Assembly: GCF_027946175.1 (NCBI RefSeq) | Contig: NZ_AP026671.1 | Span: 806,001 to 870,000, forward strand | Length of the DNA: 64,000 nt | Origin: Nitratiruptor tergarcus DSM 16512 | GTDB taxonomy: Bacteria > Campylobacterota > Campylobacteria > Campylobacterales > Nitratiruptoraceae | Reading direction: 5' to 3' | Part shown: piece by piece, positions 14,643-25,015 of the stretch | Layout: the number at the start of each line of letters is the position of its first letter | Position numbering within the stretch: the stretch's first letter is position 1 | The notes under the pieces: model-generated | What the model saw: only the letters and a program-made list of their open reading frames with translations | Told to the model about the DNA's origin: nothing | The model's database searches: none | Made by a program: the position numbers and the translations under genes

Positions 14643-16669
14643 ACTGAAATCTCTTTGATATCTGCAATTTTTCTAAACTCTTTATAGATGGATGCTATAA
14701 GATTTTTTCTATTAGTACGCAGTTTTTCATCCTCAGCATTGACTAGAACATTATCAAAAAAGAGATCAATTTTGTGTTTAAGATCAAAAAGTGCCGTAAG
14801 CCTTGTCTCAATATCTGGATAATCGACGCTTGCTCGTTTTTTAAACTCTTCATAGAGCTCTCTTTCATACTCACTTGTAAAGAGGCTCTCATCTACACGA
14901 AGATCTTGCTCTACATCGATATCTTTGACAATATTTGCAACACGCTTGAATGTAGTAAAGATCTCTTTAAAATCGCTGCTTTGCACAATATTTGCAAGAG
15001 CTTTAATGCGTTTGTCGATTTCTAGCAAGTCTCTTTCTTGTGTAGCAATAACTGCACTCACCACTGATGGATTGACATCATAAAACTGATAGAGACGCTC
15101 TAAGAAAAACTCTACAAGTTTTTTAGTATCAAACTCTCTATACTCACTCGCTAGTTCTGTAAAAACCTTTTCTAAATCAAAATGCAGATTGTATGCTAAA
15201 ACAATGCGTATAACCCCAAGAGCTGCACGCCGCAAACCAAAAGGATCTCGTGAGCCTGTTGGAATCTTTCCAACGCTAAAGAGTGCCATAAGAGTATCAA
15301 GCTTTTTTGATAAGGCTACGAGTGCACTAAAGAGACTACTTGGAAGCTCACTCTCCTCACCTTGCGGTAGATACTGCTCTTTGATTGCAAGAGCAACCTG
15401 TTCATCTTCACCTTGCGCAAGAGCGTAGTAGTAGCCCATAATTCCTTGGAGCTCTGTGAACTCATAAACCATTTCAGTGAGCAAATCTGCATAGCTAAGC
15501 ATCACTGCTCGCTCTAAGAGCGCTTTTGCTTGGCCTGGCTCTTGGAAGAGATTTTCATACTGGGCATAGAGAGCTTGAGCGATTTTAAGCTCACGCAGAG
15601 TTTTATCAAATAGCGTTCCCAAGCCATTCATAAAAACTACCTCTTTAAGCCCCTCAAAATCGAGCCCTTTTTTAAGATCATTCTCCCAAAAAAAGAGCGC
15701 ATCGGAGAGTCTAGCTTTAAGTACTCGCTCATTACCCCTTACTACTACATCAAAATCTTGCGTATAGGCATTGCTTACAACAACGAAGAGATTTTGAAGC
15801 TTGCCATCTTTATAGACTGGAAAATAGCGCTGATGCTCTTTCATGCTCGTTACAATTACCTCTGGAGGCAGTTGCAAAAACTTCTCATCAAAACCACCCT
15901 CTAGTGCAGTTGGGAATTCGGTTATTGTGACAACTTCAGCTAAAAGATCTTCATCCTTATCAATAGCAACACCGCTTTTTTGAATATTTGCAAACTCATT
16001 TTCAATCTTTTCATACCTCGCATCGGGACAGAGGATAACTCCCCCCTCTTTGAGCACTGCAAAATACTCTTTTGGATTTTCTATTGTAACAGGTTCAAGA
16101 GAGACACTGCGGTGCACATAGGTAAAATTGCTAGCAGTGATGCCAAAAAGTTCTGCATCGATAAACTCACTTCCTAAATTGATAACTGCCCAGCGTACAG
16201 GCCGGATAAATTCTGCCTTCACATCTCCCCACCGCATCTTTTTGCCAAAATCAAGACTTGCAAGCCACTGCTGCACCATGTGGGGGAGTATATCTTTTGC
16301 TTGGCGTCCAGGAATCTCTTTTTTATAGTATAAAACCTCTTTATTCCCTCTCTTGATAGTAGAGAGATCTTTCACATCTACGCCACACTTTTTTGCAAAA
16401 CCTATAGCTGCTTTTGTCGGTTCTCCATCTTTAAAAGCGATTTCAAGAGGTGCGCCAAAAAACTCCTCATAGGTGGTAGGCTGCTCAGTCGGAAATTCAC
16501 GGTGCCACAACACCAACCTTCTTGGTGTGTAGTAAAATGAAAATCCGCTTTTGAGGCTAAAATCCTCTAAAATATTTTCCCATTTTTTCTCAATATTTGG
16601 CAGCTCTTTCAAAAAAGGTATTGCAGGAAGCTCCTCAACACCTATTTCAATCAACAACGTTGTTTGCAT
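14639..16669 (-). CDS. glyS: Glycine--tRNA ligase beta subunit
   Basis: The 676-aa protein starts MQTTLLIEIGVEELPA, the standard GlyS N-terminus. An upstream in-frame start at 16699 would add ten non-conserved residues, while AAAGGGTG precedes the chosen ATG. Conserved segments include MRWGDVKAEFIRPVRWAVIN, TSMKEHQRYFPVY and GSRDPFGLRRAALGVIRI. With the alpha subunit (glyQ, not in this window) it charges tRNA-Gly. Length is normal. It overlaps the FAD oxidoreductase by 4 bp. Confidence 0.96.
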   Translation of the reverse strand: MQTTLLIEIGVEELPAIPFLKELPNIEKKWENILEDFSLKSGFSFYYTPRRLVLWHREFPTEQPTTYEEFFGAPLEIAFKDGEPTKAAIGFAKKCGVDVKDLSTIKRGNKEVLYYKKEIPGRQAKDILPHMVQQWLASLDFGKKMRWGDVKAEFIRPVRWAVINLGSEFIDAELFGITASNFTYVHRSVSLEPVTIENPKEYFAVLKEGGVILCPDARYEKIENEFANIQKSGVAIDKDEDLLAEVVTITEFPTALEGGFDEKFLQLPPEVIVTSMKEHQRYFPVYKDGKLQNLFVVVSNAYTQDFDVVVRGNERVLKARLSDALFFWENDLKKGLDFEGLKEVVFMNGLGTLFDKTLRELKIAQALYAQYENLFQEPGQAKALLERAVMLSYADLLTEMVYEFTELQGIMGYYYALAQGEDEQVALAIKEQYLPQGEESELPSSLFSALVALSKKLDTLMALFSVGKIPTGSRDPFGLRRAALGVIRIVLAYNLHFDLEKVFTELASEYREFDTKKLVEFFLERLYQFYDVNPSVVSAVIATQERDLLEIDKRIKALANIVQSSDFKEIFTTFKRVANIVKDIDVEQDLRVDESLFTSEYERELYEEFKKRASVDYPDIETRLTALFDLKHKIDLFFDNVLVNAEDEKLRTNRKNLIASIYKEFRKIADIKEISV

Positions 16670-16731
16670 CAACACCCTTTTTTTCCAAATAGATTTCATA
16701 CAATTGTACCTATAATTGGCTTTTTAAACAC

Positions 16732-16845
16732 TTATTTATCTTCCCCGCGTTTATGATGCTCTTTTTGGCGATGATACCCCACAATAAGCCATATCATAAA
16801 GAGTACAAAAAGTGTCATGACAATAAAATCCACTATCTCCTTCAT
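16732..16845 (-). CDS. 37-aa single-pass membrane microprotein
   Basis: The frame starts with an ATG that overlaps the stop of trmL (ATGA) and ends at 16732. It encodes an N-terminal MKEIVDF, one hydrophobic helix (IVMTLFVLFMIWLIVGY) and a charged His/Lys-rich tail (HRQKEHHKRGEDK). The translational-coupling overlap and the clean membrane-protein layout favour a real gene. No homologue is recognised. Its tail is expected on the cytoplasmic side by the positive-inside rule. Confidence 0.6.
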   Translation of the reverse strand: MKEIVDFIVMTLFVLFMIWLIVGYHRQKEHHKRGEDK

Positions 16846-17300
16846 CCAAACTCCTCAAAGTTTTGCCGTATCGCTTCGTAGAGCACTACACCAACACTCA
16901 CAGCCAAATTGAGACTACGCCCCTCCTTAGTCATCGGAATAGTTATGGCATTTTGCCAATTGCTCTGCATGAGATCCATTGGAAGCCCTTTCGTCTCACT
17001 TCCAAAAAGCAGATAATCGCCCGGTTTAAATTGTGCCTCGAAATATGGTTTTGTAGCTTTTGTGGTAGCAAAGTAGCATCGCTGCAAAGGAACCTCTTCT
17101 ACAAAAGCATCCAGACTCTCCCAAACTGTGAAGTCAAGTTTATGCCAATAATCAAGCCCTGCTCTTTTAAGTGATTTTTCACTAATATCAAATCCAAGAG
17201 GCTTAATTAAATGGAGTTTTGCACCAGTATTAACACAAAGTCTTCCAATATTACCAGTATTTGGAGGGATCTGGGGATGCACTAAAACCACATTGAACAT
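16842..17300 (-). CDS. trmL: tRNA (cytidine/uridine(34)-2'-O)-methyltransferase
   Basis: The 152-aa SPOUT methyltransferase begins FNVVLVHPQIPPNTGNIGRL and has LLFGSETKGLP and IPMTKEGRSLNLAVSVGVVL, the three motifs that form the knotted SAM site. TrmL methylates the 2'-O of the wobble nucleotide of leucine tRNAs. Length equals E. coli TrmL. It lies 1 bp downstream of purU and overlaps the microprotein. Confidence 0.94.
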   Translation of the reverse strand: MFNVVLVHPQIPPNTGNIGRLCVNTGAKLHLIKPLGFDISEKSLKRAGLDYWHKLDFTVWESLDAFVEEVPLQRCYFATTKATKPYFEAQFKPGDYLLFGSETKGLPMDLMQSNWQNAITIPMTKEGRSLNLAVSVGVVLYEAIRQNFEEFG

Positions 17301-17301
17301 A

Positions 17302-18138
17302 TCAAAATATCACCGTTTTATTTGCATAGACAAATATTCTATCTTCAATCGCTAAATTCAAAGCCCTTGCAAGCACCACCTTTTCTACATCACGGCCAGC
17401 TTTGCGCATCTGCTGCCATGAAAAAGAGTGATCCACTGGAATTACATCTTGTGCGATAATTGGCCCTTCATCAAGATTGTTATTAACAAAGTGTGCTGTA
17501 GCTCCAATGATTTTCACACCTCTATCATAAGCCTGTTTATAAGGATTTGCTCCTATAAAGGCTGGCAAAAAGGAGTGGTGAATATTGATAATTTTATTTT
17601 CATATTTTTGCACAAAGTTTGGCGTAAGGATGCGCATATATTTTGCCAGTACAATGTAGTCAATATGCTCAAACATCTCTAAAAGTGCTAAGATTTTTTC
17701 TTCATGCTCACTTCTTCCAAGATCAGTGTGTGGAACGTGAAAATAATCAATCCCAAACTTCTCCACCAATGGACGCAAAACATCATAATTGGATATAACA
17801 GCAACAATCTCAGCAGCCAACTCACCATCAAAATGGCGTATAAGAATATCTCCTAAGACATGGCTCTCTTTTGTAGCCATGATAACGATCTTCTTTTTTT
17901 GCGGCACTATCACTTTAATATTTGCATCTTTTGGCAAAACCTCTTGGAGTTTTTTTTGTAGCTCCTCTTTTTCTAACTTTCCCTTTACCACACTTCGCAT
18001 AAAAAACTTATTGTTTTCACTATCTACAAATTCATCATTTTTCTCAATATTAAACTCATTTTCAAAAAAGACTTTGGAAATCTTATAGACAAGCCCCTTC
18101 TCATCCTGACAGTCAATAAGCACTCTATATGTTTTCAT
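17302..18138 (-). CDS. purU: Formyltetrahydrofolate deformylase
   Basis: The 278-aa protein has an N-terminal ACT domain (RVLIDCQDEKGLVYKISKVF) and a formyl-transferase-like hydrolase domain: FGIDYFHVPHT, NIHHSFLPAFIGANPYKQA and GATAHFVNNNLDEGPII, with catalytic Asn, His and Asp. PurU splits 10-formyl-THF to formate and THF, balancing one-carbon units. The ATG at 18138 overlaps the stop of the preceding gene (TGATG); a TTG one codon earlier is less likely. Confidence 0.95.
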   Translation of the reverse strand: MKTYRVLIDCQDEKGLVYKISKVFFENEFNIEKNDEFVDSENNKFFMRSVVKGKLEKEELQKKLQEVLPKDANIKVIVPQKKKIVIMATKESHVLGDILIRHFDGELAAEIVAVISNYDVLRPLVEKFGIDYFHVPHTDLGRSEHEEKILALLEMFEHIDYIVLAKYMRILTPNFVQKYENKIINIHHSFLPAFIGANPYKQAYDRGVKIIGATAHFVNNNLDEGPIIAQDVIPVDHSFSWQQMRKAGRDVEKVVLARALNLAIEDRIFVYANKTVIF

Positions 18139-19310
18139 CAAAACCTCTCTCTAATGATTTGTAGTGTTCTACGGCGCAATTCTTGGCCCAACTCTTTGCC
18201 ACTGTAGCCTTGTGCTAAAAGTATTGCTGGTTTGATTGGTACGAACTTCTCTTTCCAAAAACCAAACTGCTTTGCACGTATTTTAACATCTTCTTTATAG
18301 TTTCCAAGGTAGTTTTGCAAAGGATAATTGGTTGCAAGACCTGCAAGAAATCTATTAGTACGTACTCTTGGTAGATATTTTTGTCTTTTAAAGGCTCTAT
18401 AGTACTCATTGGGCGTATGTAAAATATCTAAAAATTGCTGAAATGACCTGTGCTGATTTTTTGTGAAAATATATAAAAAGTAAAATTTATAGAGATGCTC
18501 TTCAAAGTTTTTTTGCGATTTTGCTAATTCGCGTGCAGTAGTAAAGAAAAAGACTCTATCAAGCTTCACGCCAAATATCTTTTGACAAATGCAAAGGTGC
18601 AAAAGATAGTAGAGCCCATAGTGAAGCCATTTGGCTAAAAACATCTTCTCAAACTCCCAAAAGATACGCTCTTGACTTAGATCTCCTAGATCCATCTTTT
18701 GCATAATCTGGCAACTTCTTTGCTCTATTTTATATCCAAATCTTGCACTAAACTGCATTGCCCGCAGCACCCGCAAGCTATCCTCTTTAAACTTCTCTTC
18801 ATCGATAATAGCGATGCGTTTAGCTATGATATCCTCTATCCCACCCCAAAAATCAAGAAGTTTTCCATCAAAGATGTTGAGCATCAATGCATTCATACGA
18901 AAGTCTCTGCGCATTGAGGCCTCTTGTTCATCTTTTGCAAGCTGTACCGCAAAGCCTCTGTGCCCTTTTGCTACTTTGCTCTCTATGCGCGGAAGTGAGA
19001 TATCAATATAGTGCTTATATTTGTAGACAAAAAAGCTCTTACCAACACCTTTGGCACCAAGCTTTTGCATGAGTTTTGCAAACTCATCTTCACCTATACC
19101 ATACACTTCGAGATCGAGATCAACAATAGCATTATTTTGATGGAATATTTGGTTACGTAAGAGATCTCTTACACTCCCTCCTACCATGTAAACGCGTCTT
19201 GTATAGGGAGCAAAGAAATTTTTGAGATAGAGAAGCTCTTCTTGAAGATTTACTGGAAGCAGAGCGAGAAGCTCAGGATACTGTCCCCCGTGTCTATATT
19301 TCGCTTGCAT
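18138..19310 (-). CDS. CCA tRNA nucleotidyltransferase / poly(A) polymerase family protein
   Basis: The 390-aa protein is a class II nucleotidyltransferase. [16 protein letters not shown] is the head motif and DLDLEVYG carries the catalytic carboxylates. [20 protein letters not shown] and [15 protein letters not shown] are the later signature motifs. It adds or repairs the 3' CCA of tRNA, or polyadenylates RNA; sequence alone does not decide between these. The C-terminal half is typical of the epsilon group. It overlaps leuB by 17 bp and purU by one base. Confidence 0.88.
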   Translation of the reverse strand: MQAKYRHGGQYPELLALLPVNLQEELLYLKNFFAPYTRRVYMVGGSVRDLLRNQIFHQNNAIVDLDLEVYGIGEDEFAKLMQKLGAKGVGKSFFVYKYKHYIDISLPRIESKVAKGHRGFAVQLAKDEQEASMRRDFRMNALMLNIFDGKLLDFWGGIEDIIAKRIAIIDEEKFKEDSLRVLRAMQFSARFGYKIEQRSCQIMQKMDLGDLSQERIFWEFEKMFLAKWLHYGLYYLLHLCICQKIFGVKLDRVFFFTTARELAKSQKNFEEHLYKFYFLYIFTKNQHRSFQQFLDILHTPNEYYRAFKRQKYLPRVRTNRFLAGLATNYPLQNYLGNYKEDVKIRAKQFGFWKEKFVPIKPAILLAQGYSGKELGQELRRRTLQIIRERF

Positions 19311-20364
19311 ACTGGGCGATGAGACTTCCCATCTCGCTCGTTGTTACCACCTCTTTTGCATCAAAACTGCTGAGATCTTTTGTGCGGTATCCCTCTTTGA
19401 GCACTCGCTTGATAGCATCTTCTATTCTTTTTGCAGCACTCTCTTCGCCAAACTGATAGCGTAGCATCATCGCTGCACTGGCAATTGTTGCTATAGGATT
19501 GGCGATTCCTTGTCCCGCAATATCTGGTGCACTCCCATGAATCGGCTCATACAAACCATATTTTTCACCAATGCTCGCACTTGGCAGCAAACCAATTGAG
19601 CCACTAAGCATACTTGCTTCATCACTGAGAATATCACCAAAAATATTGCCAGTGAGAATCACATCAAACTGCTTTGGATCGCGTACAAGCTGCATAGCTG
19701 CATTATCTACATACATGTGCTCTACACTTACTTCAGGATACTCTTTTGCTACTTCATTGACAGTATCTCGCCATAGTTGGCTCACTTCCAAAACGTTTGC
19801 TTTATCCACTGAAACGAGCTTTTTATTGCGTTTCATAGCAATTTCAAAACCAACTTTTGCTATACGGTACACCTCTTGCTTTGTATAGACCATTGTATTA
19901 TAGGCTCTATCACCCTCATACGCTCTTGGCTGACCAAAATAGATCCCACCAATAAGCTCTCGCACCACCATGAGATCTGTACCCTGAATTACTTCAGGCT
20001 TGAGAGTTGAAGCATTGACAAGCTCATCATAGACTGTTACCGGACGAAGATTTGCAAACACTTCAAGAGCTTTGCGTAACTTTAAAAGACCTGTTTCAGG
20101 ACGTTTATCCCGTGGCAAATCATCCCACTGCGGTCCGCCAATCGCACCAAAAAGTACTGCATCTGCACTTTTTGCAATCTCTATTGTCTCCTCAGGAATA
20201 GGCTCTCCTGTTACGTCAATAGCAGCACCCCCTAGGAGCGCTTCTTTGTAAGTAATTTCAAAACCCTCTTTGACACTTACTGCATCGAGCACCTTGACAG
20301 CTTCATCGATAATCTCTGGCCCGATACCATCACCTTTTATGAGGGCTACTGTATAGCGTTTCAT
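19294..20364 (-). CDS. leuB: 3-isopropylmalate dehydrogenase
   Basis: The 356-aa protein starts with [20 protein letters not shown], has the substrate-binding [17 protein letters not shown], the catalytic Tyr in [12 protein letters not shown], Lys in SVDKANVL, metal Asp residues in [13 protein letters not shown], and [14 protein letters not shown]. It performs NAD-dependent oxidative decarboxylation in leucine biosynthesis. It overlaps leuD by 4 bp (ATGA). leuC and leuA are not in the window. Confidence 0.97.
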   Translation of the reverse strand: MKRYTVALIKGDGIGPEIIDEAVKVLDAVSVKEGFEITYKEALLGGAAIDVTGEPIPEETIEIAKSADAVLFGAIGGPQWDDLPRDKRPETGLLKLRKALEVFANLRPVTVYDELVNASTLKPEVIQGTDLMVVRELIGGIYFGQPRAYEGDRAYNTMVYTKQEVYRIAKVGFEIAMKRNKKLVSVDKANVLEVSQLWRDTVNEVAKEYPEVSVEHMYVDNAAMQLVRDPKQFDVILTGNIFGDILSDEASMLSGSIGLLPSASIGEKYGLYEPIHGSAPDIAGQGIANPIATIASAAMMLRYQFGEESAAKRIEDAIKRVLKEGYRTKDLSSFDAKEVVTTSEMGSLIAQYASEI

Positions 20365-20864
20365 CTATTCTCCTCCAAAATTTTCGCTTTGGCATAGTTC
20401 ATCAATCCACCACATGAAAGAAGCTCTTGCATAAATGGAGGAATAGGGGTAAATGTATATTCATTGTGCTTATCGAGATCTTTTATAACGCCTTTTTCCA
20501 TATCTATAGAGATAAGATCACCTTCATTTATTTTATCTGTCTCTTTAAGTTCAAATATAGGCAATCCCATATTAAATGCGTTGCGATAGAAAATACGTGC
20601 AAAACTTTTAGCCACCACTGCTGCAACACCTGCTGCTTTGAGTGCGATAGGAGCATGCTCGCGGCTACTCCCACATCCGAAATTTTCTCCTGCTACTATA
20701 ATATCACCAGGTTGCAGTTTTTTTACAAATTCGGGATCCGCATCTTCCATCACATGTTTTGCAAGCTCATGGGGATCTGAGGTATTGAGATAGCGTGCAG
20801 CGATAATGAGATCTGTATCTATATTATCCCCAAATTTCCATACTTTCCCGGTGATTACATTCAT
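20361..20864 (-). CDS. leuD: 3-isopropylmalate dehydratase small subunit
   Basis: The 167-aa protein has [19 protein letters not shown] and the swivel-domain motif [20 protein letters not shown], and is the usual size for the archaeal/epsilon-type small subunit. It works with LeuC (absent here) to isomerise 2- and 3-isopropylmalate. The ATG at 20864 has an AGGAG site about 7 nt upstream; a TTG directly before is rejected. It heads a leuD-leuB-nucleotidyltransferase-purU-trmL-microprotein run and diverges from rpoD. Confidence 0.96.
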   Translation of the reverse strand: MNVITGKVWKFGDNIDTDLIIAARYLNTSDPHELAKHVMEDADPEFVKKLQPGDIIVAGENFGCGSSREHAPIALKAAGVAAVVAKSFARIFYRNAFNMGLPIFELKETDKINEGDLISIDMEKGVIKDLDKHNEYTFTPIPPFMQELLSCGGLMNYAKAKILEENR

Positions 20865-20996
20865 CAAATCTCCTCTAAATTTTTGGTGATTTTAGCAAAA
20901 AAGCAACTAAAAGGCAAAAAGTTAGATAAAATAGCAATAGCAAATGACAAAAACTCCTCATAAAAACTGCTAAAAAGTTCCGCTATTTCGGATGAT

Positions 20997-21024
20997 TTGA
21001 CATTTGCAGAATTTATGGTATAAT
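20997..21024 (+). promoter_or_regulatory. Near-consensus sigma-70 promoter of rpoD
   Basis: TTGACA at 20997-21002 and TATAAT at 21019-21024 with a 16-nt spacer are both perfect consensus hexamers. The start of transcription should be near 21031, leaving a leader of about 40 nt with an AAGGAG site at 21056-21061 before the rpoD ATG. Confidence 0.85.
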
Positions 21025-21069
21025 TGGGCGCATTTTAACCTACCTTTATCTTCATAAGGAGCTACTTTA

Positions 21070-22896
21070 ATGGCTGCAAAAGATCTCAATAAAAAATTAG
21101 AAGAGTTTTTCGCTGAACACAAAGATAAATATGTTACATATGAGCAACTTGTAGAACTTTTTGAGAGACAACCGACACTTGCACAAGCAAAAAAGATCTT
21201 GGCACTACAAAAAAAATATAATGTTGAAATAATAACCAGCGGTGAAGCTGCAAAAAAACTCAATATCGAAGAGAAAGCTAAAAAAGAGGAAGAGAGAAAA
21301 AAGCTCACTGAAGAAGAGCTTGCTGAGGAGTTTGACCTTACAAAAGACAAAGAGCTCTTAGAGTGGAGTAGAAGTGATAGCCCAGTGAGGATGTACCTGC
21401 GCGAGATGGGGCAGATTCCACTTCTAACAAAAGAAGAAGAGATAGAGCTTTCTAAAAAAATAGAGCTTGGAGAAAATATCATCCTTGATGCTATATGCTC
21501 TGTTCCTTATTTAATAGATTTTATACTTGATTACAAAGAGCCTCTTATTAATCGTGAGAGAAGAGTAAAAGAGCTTTTTAAAAGTTTCGAAGATGAAGCA
21601 GATGAGGAAGAAGAAGAAAATCTCGATAAAGAGGCTAAAAAGAAAGCTAAATACTCTAAACGTGAAAAAAAGATTATTGAGCTTTTCAAAGCTTTAGAAA
21701 AAGCAAAAAAAGAGTGGCTTAAAGTACGTGATAAAGAGCTTCCAGAAGATGCGACACCAGAAGAGAAATTTCATCATGAACTTGTTGTAGCATTTAAGAA
21801 AAAGCAGCTCAAAGAGCGTTTACTTGATCTTGGACCTACAAGCAAGCTTATCAACGAGCTTGTTAAATCGATGGAGACAGCTTTAAAGAGTGATGAAGGA
21901 TTTGAAAAAGAGCTCAAAAAACTTGAATATCGTTTGCCACTTTTCAACGAGCAACTACGAGAAAATCATAAAAAACTCCTTGAAGATATTACACATCTGA
22001 GCAAAGAGGAGATTGCTGCCCGTGTCCCTGAGGCTACAATGGTAAGTACCTATATGGATATTAAAAAGCTCTTTTTGGCAAAAGAGGCAAGTAAAAAAGG
22101 GTTCAATCTTGAGCCAGAAAAGTTAGCAGAGATTTTAGAGCAGATTAAACGTGGGAAAAAGATAAGTGAAGAGGCAAAAACACGTATGGCAAAGAGTAAC
22201 CTCCGCCTTGTTGTCTCCATTGCGAAACGCTATACCAATAGGGGCTTGCCATTTTTGGATCTCATTCAAGAGGGCAATATCGGCCTCATGAAAGCAGTAG
22301 ATAAGTTTGAATACAAAAAAGGATACAAATTTTCTACATACGCTACATGGTGGATACGCCAAGCAATTAGTCGTGCGATTGCAGATCAAGCGCGTACTAT
22401 TAGGATCCCAATCCATATGATTGAGACAATAAACCGTATCAATAAAATCGTTCGTAAGCATCTTCAAGAGACTGGAAAAGAGCCTGATGTAGAGACTATT
22501 GCAAAAGAGGTAGGACTGCCAGTCGATAAAGTAAAAAATGTTATTAAAATCACAAAAGAGCCAGTGAGCCTTGAAGCACCTATAGGGAATGAAGAGGATG
22601 GCAAATTTGGTGATTTTATCGAAGATAAAAGTGCTCCAAATCCTTTAGAAGTTATTATGCGTGAGGATATGAAGAGCAAAATCGATGAGATCCTCGAACA
22701 TCTCAATGAGCGCGAAAAAGCGGTAGTGCGCATGCGCTTTGGTCTTATGCCAGATGAAAGCGACAGGACTCTTGAAGAGATTGGAAGAGAGCTCAACGTT
22801 ACGCGAGAGAGAGTGCGCCAAATCGAATCAAGTGCTATTAAAAAGCTTAAACACCCCAAAGTAGGTAGAAAAATCAAAAACTACATAGAAGATTAA
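21070..22896 (+). CDS. rpoD: RNA polymerase primary sigma factor RpoD
   Basis: The 608-aa protein has all sigma-70 regions: a region 1.1-like N-terminus, region 1.2 ([17 protein letters not shown]), a long charged non-conserved region (about residues 150-360), region 2 ([20 protein letters not shown] then [18 protein letters not shown]), region 3, and region 4 ([17 protein letters not shown] then KLKHP). It directs housekeeping transcription. The strong promoter and AAGGAG site fit high expression. Its stop codon overlaps the convergent membrane-protein gene by 4 bp. Confidence 0.98.
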   Translation: MAAKDLNKKLEEFFAEHKDKYVTYEQLVELFERQPTLAQAKKILALQKKYNVEIITSGEAAKKLNIEEKAKKEEERKKLTEEELAEEFDLTKDKELLEWSRSDSPVRMYLREMGQIPLLTKEEEIELSKKIELGENIILDAICSVPYLIDFILDYKEPLINRERRVKELFKSFEDEADEEEEENLDKEAKKKAKYSKREKKIIELFKALEKAKKEWLKVRDKELPEDATPEEKFHHELVVAFKKKQLKERLLDLGPTSKLINELVKSMETALKSDEGFEKELKKLEYRLPLFNEQLRENHKKLLEDITHLSKEEIAARVPEATMVSTYMDIKKLFLAKEASKKGFNLEPEKLAEILEQIKRGKKISEEAKTRMAKSNLRLVVSIAKRYTNRGLPFLDLIQEGNIGLMKAVDKFEYKKGYKFSTYATWWIRQAISRAIADQARTIRIPIHMIETINRINKIVRKHLQETGKEPDVETIAKEVGLPVDKVKNVIKITKEPVSLEAPIGNEEDGKFGDFIEDKSAPNPLEVIMREDMKSKIDEILEHLNEREKAVVRMRFGLMPDESDRTLEEIGRELNVTRERVRQIESSAIKKLKHPKVGRKIKNYIED

Positions 22897-23390
22897 CGCT
22901 TCATCCCCTGCAACAATGTAAAGAGTGCCGCACTGAGCGGCACTATAGCCAGCCCTATTAAAAATCCTCCTATATTAAACAGACCTTTTCGTATCAATAC
23001 CAATACTACAATAGTCAAAAAAGCATATCCTGCCAGTCTCAATGGTGAAAAAAATGCACCTGAAGTTTTAAAAAAATTGCCGAGTGCTGCACGCTTGCTT
23101 TTTAGTTTGGCTTTTTCTTCTTCAAAGATCTCTTTAGCACTTTTTTCACCTACTTCCTCATCTTCGCTGTAAAGATCGAATCTATCTTCTATATCATCAA
23201 TAATATCTCTATTATGCAGTGATGATTTTTTTTGCACTACATTTTTATATCCCTGATAGGCTCCAAGAACAATGAGGAGTGAAGCAATGAAAGCTAGTTG
23301 AGAGTTGAGCAAAAAATATTTGGAAGAGAAAAAAGAAAAAATTATTACAAGAGTATCAAGGAAAAATGCGATGATGAAGAAGTTATTCAT
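22893..23390 (-). CDS. Conserved membrane protein of unknown function
   Basis: The 165-aa protein has two N-terminal membrane helices ([17 protein letters not shown] and [14 protein letters not shown]), an acidic cytoplasmic segment ([20 protein letters not shown]), a basic helix and two C-terminal helices ([30 protein letters not shown]). It overlaps atpZ by 4 bp, which makes a membrane partner or assembly role near the ATP synthase subunit a possible but unproven reading. I do not recognise a named family. Confidence 0.7.
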   Translation of the reverse strand: MNNFFIIAFFLDTLVIIFSFFSSKYFLLNSQLAFIASLLIVLGAYQGYKNVVQKKSSLHNRDIIDDIEDRFDLYSEDEEVGEKSAKEIFEEEKAKLKSKRAALGNFFKTSGAFFSPLRLAGYAFLTIVVLVLIRKGLFNIGGFLIGLAIVPLSAALFTLLQGMKR

Positions 23391-23683
23391 TTTTCATACT
23401 CTTTAAGATCCTCATCTTCATCTTTATCGTAGTAGTTTTTATAGCGAGGATCTTTTGCAAGCTCATCAAGCTCACTTTTTTGTTTTTTATAGGCTTTATA
23501 GATATTGAGAATAGCAGCTGCCACTCCCCAAAAAACTCCTAGCCACAGCAGCCATCTTTGATGAAAGAGTGACTGCATCCAAAGCCCAAGTCCCACACCT
23601 ATGAGTATCGCTACCACGATACTAATTCCTAAAGAGAGAGCCTCAGCTCCTTCAATTATCTTACGATATTTTGGCTGCTTCAT
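23387..23683 (-). CDS. atpZ: AtpZ/AtpI-family F0F1 ATPase-associated membrane protein
   Basis: The 98-aa protein has two membrane helices ([19 protein letters not shown] and [20 protein letters not shown]) followed by a highly charged tail, matching the AtpZ family of small proteins often encoded with F-type ATPases and proposed to carry Mg2+ or Ca2+. Here it sits between hemL and a membrane protein, with 4-bp overlaps on both sides and no atp genes in view. Confidence 0.75.
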   Translation of the reverse strand: MKQPKYRKIIEGAEALSLGISIVVAILIGVGLGLWMQSLFHQRWLLWLGVFWGVAAAILNIYKAYKKQKSELDELAKDPRYKNYYDKDEDEDLKEYEK

Positions 23684-24963
23684 ACTATCTTCTTCAAAGC
23701 TTCTTCAATTTTTTCTAACGTCATATCTATGAGTTTTTCATCAAGAGGCTCACAAATAAAACCAGCTTCAAACTGGCTGCACGCAAAATAGACTCCACGT
23801 TTAATCATCTCTTGATGAAATTTTGCAAAGAATTCTAAATCACTTCTTTTCGCATCATCAAAGTTTTTAACAGGATTTTCATTAAAGAAAAATCCAAACA
23901 TACTTCCACGCACATCTACTTGCAGTGGCACACCATGAGCTTGTGCGATCTTTTGGAAACCTCCTACAAGCCCTTTAGCTCTTGCTTCAAGTACATTATA
24001 AAGCTCTGGATTAGCCTTGAGACGACGTATCACAGATAAACCAGCAGCCATAGCAACTGGATTGCCACTAAGAGTTCCTGCTTGATAGACTGGGCCTTCT
24101 GGGCTAAGATGCGCCATTATTTCAGCTCTCGCACCAAAGGCTCCTACTGGCATTCCACCACCAATAACTTTACCAAAAGTTACCATATCTGGCACAACAG
24201 AAGTAAATGCTTGTGCCCCTTTGAGACTTGCTCGAAATCCGCTCATAACTTCATCAAAAATAAGAAGAGCTCCATACTCATCACAGAGTTTGCGAAGTCC
24301 TACTAAAAAATCCTCTTCAGCTGGCACCAATCCCATATTGCCTGCTATTGGCTCGATAATCACACATGCAATATTGTCACTAGCTTCAAAACACTTTTTT
24401 ACACTTTCTAAATCGTTATAGCGAGCAAGCAAAGTGTGCTTAGTAAAGTCAGCAGGTACTCCAGGACTGCTAGGATTTCCAAAAGTAGCTGCGCCACTTC
24501 CAGCGCTTACAAGCAGGCTATCGCTATGGCCATGGTAGCAACCTTCAAATTTCACTATATCATCACGCCCTGTATAGCCCCTTGCAAGGCGTATAGCACT
24601 CATCACAGCTTCAGTCCCACTGCTCACAAAACGGATTTTATCGATATTATCAAAGAGCTCTACTATCTCTTTTGCTAATTCAGTCTCAATGAGAGTTGGT
24701 GCACCAAAGCTCAGCCCCTTTTGTGCTTGATTACAGACTGCATCAAGTGTCTCTTTGTCAGCATGACCAAAAATAAGAGGCCCCCAGCTTTGAACATAAT
24801 CGATATAGCTATTGCCATCGATATCGTAGATAAAAGCCCCCTCGCCTCTGTCTATAAAGGGAGGCACTCCACCAACACTCTTAAATGCTCTCACTGGCGA
24901 ATCCACTCCACCAGGAATCACCTGTAGCGCCTCTTTGTAAGCTTGCATACTCTTTTCGAGCAT
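23680..24963 (-). CDS. hemL: Glutamate-1-semialdehyde 2,1-aminomutase
   Basis: The 427-aa PLP enzyme has [19 protein letters not shown], the substrate loop [43 protein letters not shown], and the PLP Lys in [17 protein letters not shown]. It makes 5-aminolevulinate in the C5 heme pathway from Glu-tRNA. The ATG at 24963 sits 5 nt after AAAGGA; an ATG two codons earlier overlaps that site. It heads the hemL-atpZ-membrane protein operon and diverges from tonB. Confidence 0.96.
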   Translation of the reverse strand: MLEKSMQAYKEALQVIPGGVDSPVRAFKSVGGVPPFIDRGEGAFIYDIDGNSYIDYVQSWGPLIFGHADKETLDAVCNQAQKGLSFGAPTLIETELAKEIVELFDNIDKIRFVSSGTEAVMSAIRLARGYTGRDDIVKFEGCYHGHSDSLLVSAGSGAATFGNPSSPGVPADFTKHTLLARYNDLESVKKCFEASDNIACVIIEPIAGNMGLVPAEEDFLVGLRKLCDEYGALLIFDEVMSGFRASLKGAQAFTSVVPDMVTFGKVIGGGMPVGAFGARAEIMAHLSPEGPVYQAGTLSGNPVAMAAGLSVIRRLKANPELYNVLEARAKGLVGGFQKIAQAHGVPLQVDVRGSMFGFFFNENPVKNFDDAKRSDLEFFAKFHQEMIKRGVYFACSQFEAGFICEPLDEKLIDMTLEKIEEALKKIV

Positions 24964-24981
24964 TTTCATCCTTTTTTTGTT

Positions 24982-25009
24982 TTGATTTTATCGCAAATTT
25001 GATTATAAT
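24982..25009 (+). promoter_or_regulatory. Promoter of tonB with palindromic -10 shared with hemL
   Basis: TTGATT (24982-24987), a 16-nt spacer and TATAAT (25004-25009) form a good plus-strand promoter. The -10 lies in GATTATAATC, which also gives TATAAT on the minus strand for hemL. On the plus strand the expected start of transcription falls at about the tonB ATG (25016). Confidence 0.55.
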
Positions 25010-25015
25010 CCCTTT

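Noticed and set aside
20970-21482. A 170-codon Ser-rich minus-strand frame across the rpoD start
   Set aside because: It is the reverse reading of Glu/Lys-rich rpoD codons and also covers the rpoD promoter; no Shine-Dalgarno or family match.
22464-22877. A 137-codon Ser-rich minus-strand frame within rpoD regions 3-4
   Set aside because: Antisense shadow of conserved sigma-factor sequence.
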